This document shows, piece by piece, positions 62,356-64,000 of a stretch of 64,000 nt of DNA. The position numbers were made by a program, and so were the translations under genes. The notes under the pieces are model-generated. The model was not told where the DNA came from. It was given only the letters and a program-made list of their open reading frames with translations, and ran no database searches. This DNA is from Terriglobales bacterium (GTDB taxonomy: Bacteria; Acidobacteriota; Terriglobia; Terriglobales; Acidobacteriaceae), in the NCBI GenBank assembly GCA_035487355.1, contig DATHMF010000006.1, forward strand, positions 185,762-249,761, read 5' to 3'. Within the stretch, counting starts at the first letter, position 1. Each line of letters begins with the position of its first letter.

Positions 62356-64000
62356 CTATTGGATCTCGATTCCGCTCACGAGGGACTTATCTGTAACTGC
62401 GGTGAACTGAATCACGTACTGACCGCCAGCATTGGCGTTGACCGTGAACTGCTGGATCATTGCTTTGTTCATGGCGCCAGCCGCCGCGAAGATGTCGAAG
62501 TTGGTCAGTGCCTGCATGCCGTTGATCGACACGTTGAACCTGCGCTTGCCTGCGGCCGTCCAGAAGATCTCGGCAAAGTGCAGCCGCACCTTATGGCTTG
62601 ACCCGGCGGTAAACCCCGGAATCGTATAAGTGAAATTCCCAATCCGCGCCGTCTGGTAGACCTGCATAGGCGCTGGATTTGTTACTCCGGTCAGATTGAT
62701 GGTGTTGGCGTGATTGATGGTCGTGCCACCCGCGAAGTCGGTATCGGCCACGAACGCACCCACCGCCGGTCCACCGGCATTGATGGCAATGACCACTGGA
62801 GGCCCTGGCATTGCACTGACTTCGCTGGAGTTGAGGCTTTCGCCGTCCGCGTTCTGCGCTGAGACCACATAAAAGTAGGTCGTACCATTGGTCACGGTAG
62901 CATCGGTATAGCTGGTTGCGGTCACTCCCGACTTGACGAGTACATAGTTTAAGCCACTTGTCGTGGTGCGTTTCACGTTGTAGGTGCTGGCGCCTGCCGA
63001 AGCAATCCAGGAGAGACTTATCTGGTTGTTACCCGCCATTACGTTCAGTCCCGTCGGAGGAAACGGCTCAGTCTGGGTGCCCCCATTTAATTTCACGACG
63101 GCGGCCGTGGCGGGCGAGAGTGTTAACAGGAAGTTTCCCCCGGATGATGCCAGGGGCGTTGGCGTCCCAGTCCAACTGGCATCGTCCCCGATGGCCGACC
63201 CTCCCAAGGTTTCCCCGTCGGTCAGCGAAACATCGTTGTTCGGCGCTTGCAACAGCCAAACTTCACCCGATCTGTAACTCCCTCCGGGCTGGATGGTCAC
63301 ATTTGCGGTGGCGGCCCCGGAATCGTGCGTTTTATTAATGATGGTCACGAAGAGACTGTTGTCCGCGGCCAGAACTCCGTACGCCGTCAAGTTGACCCCG
63401 CCCGGATTTCCGATAGTCACCGGCACGATCCGCCCGTGCCCCCCAAGGTCAAACGCCTTGACGCCATACCCGAGAGGATGAACGTGGTAACCGCTCGAAG
63501 AGGTCTGGAAAAGAGCATAGGAGGTTGTGGCGCCGGAAACATGGTCCCCAGTGTGGAAGTTGAGGCCAGCGGCCTGATGGGTTGCCCACCAGTACATGTA
63601 ATCGAGGCCCCAGAGCGCTGAGGCAAATGCGTTGCTCGCACCGGGACAACCGCCATTGAAAAAGTTGTTGGTCTCCGAGAGCCGATAGTTGAGCCCGGTG
63701 GCTAGCACCTGGGGCACGTAGGAATCATGGCTAGACTGGTACTTGCTCACGAACCCAGTGGAGAGCATCAAATCCCTCGCCGCCGCCGCACTGATGGATT
63801 GGCCGTTGCCGCCGAAATAGTTGTGCCGGGCGGCCAACGCGATTCTTCCTCCAGGAGCAAAATCTTTTGCATAGCTGACCACCCAAGAGGAGCCTCCGGC
63901 GACGTCGGGTCCGCAGAACTTGGCGCGCGGATCGGTGATGGCGGAGTAATAGGCCTGCGCGTCCGATTTGTACGCAGGATAGCCGCTGAGATATAAGTCC
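62356..64000 (-). CDS. GH79-like glycosidase with FN3 and malectin domains, 5' end outside window
   Basis: The frame is open to the window edge; upstream residues (DLYLSGYPAYKSDAQAYYSAITDPRAKFCGPDVAGG) continue the protein, so the GTG near 63882 is not the start. The catalytic-domain end contains LSETNNFFNGGCPGASNAFASALWGLDYMYWWA...GLNFHTGD, matching GH79 beta-glucuronidase-type enzymes with the nucleophile Glu in ETN. Next come the GH79 beta-sandwich (VKLNGG at its end), an FN3 domain (FPPTGLNVMAGNNQISLSW...TSYTDATVTNGTTYFYVVSAQNADGESLNSSEVSA) and a C-terminal malectin domain (AFVADTDFAGGTTINHANTINLTGVTNPAP...). It probably removes glucuronic acid from plant or bacterial glycans. Confidence 0.82.
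   Translation of the reverse strand, partial: DLYLSGYPAYKSDAQAYYSAITDPRAKFCGPDVAGGSSWVVSYAKDFAPGGRIALAARHNYFGGNGQSISAAAARDLMLSTGFVSKYQSSHDSYVPQVLATGLNYRLSETNNFFNGGCPGASNAFASALWGLDYMYWWATHQAAGLNFHTGDHVSGATTSYALFQTSSSGYHVHPLGYGVKAFDLGGHGRIVPVTIGNPGGVNLTAYGVLAADNSLFVTIINKTHDSGAATANVTIQPGGSYRSGEVWLLQAPNNDVSLTDGETLGGSAIGDDASWTGTPTPLASSGGNFLLTLSPATAAVVKLNGGTQTEPFPPTGLNVMAGNNQISLSWIASAGASTYNVKRTTTSGLNYVLVKSGVTATSYTDATVTNGTTYFYVVSAQNADGESLNSSEVSAMPGPPVVIAINAGGPAVGAFVADTDFAGGTTINHANTINLTGVTNPAPMQVYQTARIGNFTYTIPGFTAGSSHKVRLHFAEIFWTAAGKRRFNVSINGMQALTNFDIFAAAGAMNKAMIQQFTVNANAGGQYVIQFTAVTDKSLVSGIEIQ

Overview
The window looks like a stretch of an Acidobacteriota (Terriglobia-type soil acidobacterium) chromosome. 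This is inferred from the protein families present: a large SBBP-repeat/Ig-like secreted protein, a malectin-bearing membrane protein with an acidobacterial-type N-terminal regulatory domain, FecR plus CHASE2-cyclase signalling, a histone-H1-like basic protein, and many secreted glycan-active enzymes. GC content is moderate and coding density is high. I see no rRNA, tRNA, CRISPR array, insertion sequence or integrase.

Layout. 1-3555: a secreted phosphoesterase (5' end outside the window) and a secreted sulfatase, each followed by a copy of the same ~73-bp terminator-bearing repeat. 4188-18692: an alginate/uronate utilisation locus, almost all on the minus strand. It holds an unrecognised secreted 635-aa protein, a PL5-type alginate lyase, mannonate dehydratase, a DUF4861-GH88 fusion, a KdgF-like cupin, KDPG aldolase, a hexuronate MFS transporter, KDG kinase, KduD-like and KduI/IolB-like enzymes and an IclR regulator. 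One SDR dehydrogenase is divergently oriented inside it. Together these cover unsaturated uronate -> DKI -> DKII -> KDG -> KDPG -> pyruvate + glyceraldehyde-3-phosphate, and mannonate -> KDG. 18750-28787: a hemolysin-III-like membrane protein, a tiny His/Lys-rich secreted protein, a cupredoxin/Ig-like/PQQ-like secreted protein, a GH18 chitinase with a CBM and a Pro-Thr linker, and the SBBP giant. 29056-33996: an AlaC-like aminotransferase, a HbpS/GlcG-like protein, a gene-poor kilobase, an unrecognised 447-aa protein and an STN-domain protein.

34198-37408: two tandem GH18 genes sharing a 143-bp near-identical leader but carrying different catalytic domains. 37755-44431: a TetR regulator divergent from a three-gene RND efflux operon. 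44603-51560: a probable operon of a REC/thioredoxin-reductase-like fusion, a cyclic-nucleotide-domain histidine kinase, a DUF1348 protein, a membrane protein, an esterase, an SDR and a pirin. 51999-55961: FecR protein plus CHASE2-adenylate/guanylate cyclase. 56056-58621: PilZ protein, histone-H1-like protein, glucose-6-phosphate dehydrogenase. 58716-64000: a GMC-oxidoreductase remnant, tandem LacI-type operator sequences, a one-TM protein with two periplasmic malectin domains, then malectin-GH12 and GH79-FN3-malectin genes with a malectin fragment left downstream.

The most interesting items are: (i) the REC-Grx-like-TrxR-like flavoprotein that has lost both expected CxxC motifs and is coupled to a cNMP-domain kinase; (ii) the ToxR-like arrangement of an N-terminal regulatory domain, TM and two malectins next to malectin-tagged glycoside hydrolases; (iii) a pair of TGCTATATAGCA-type palindromes at both GH18 loci; (iv) two probably leaderless genes with good promoters in the uronate locus.
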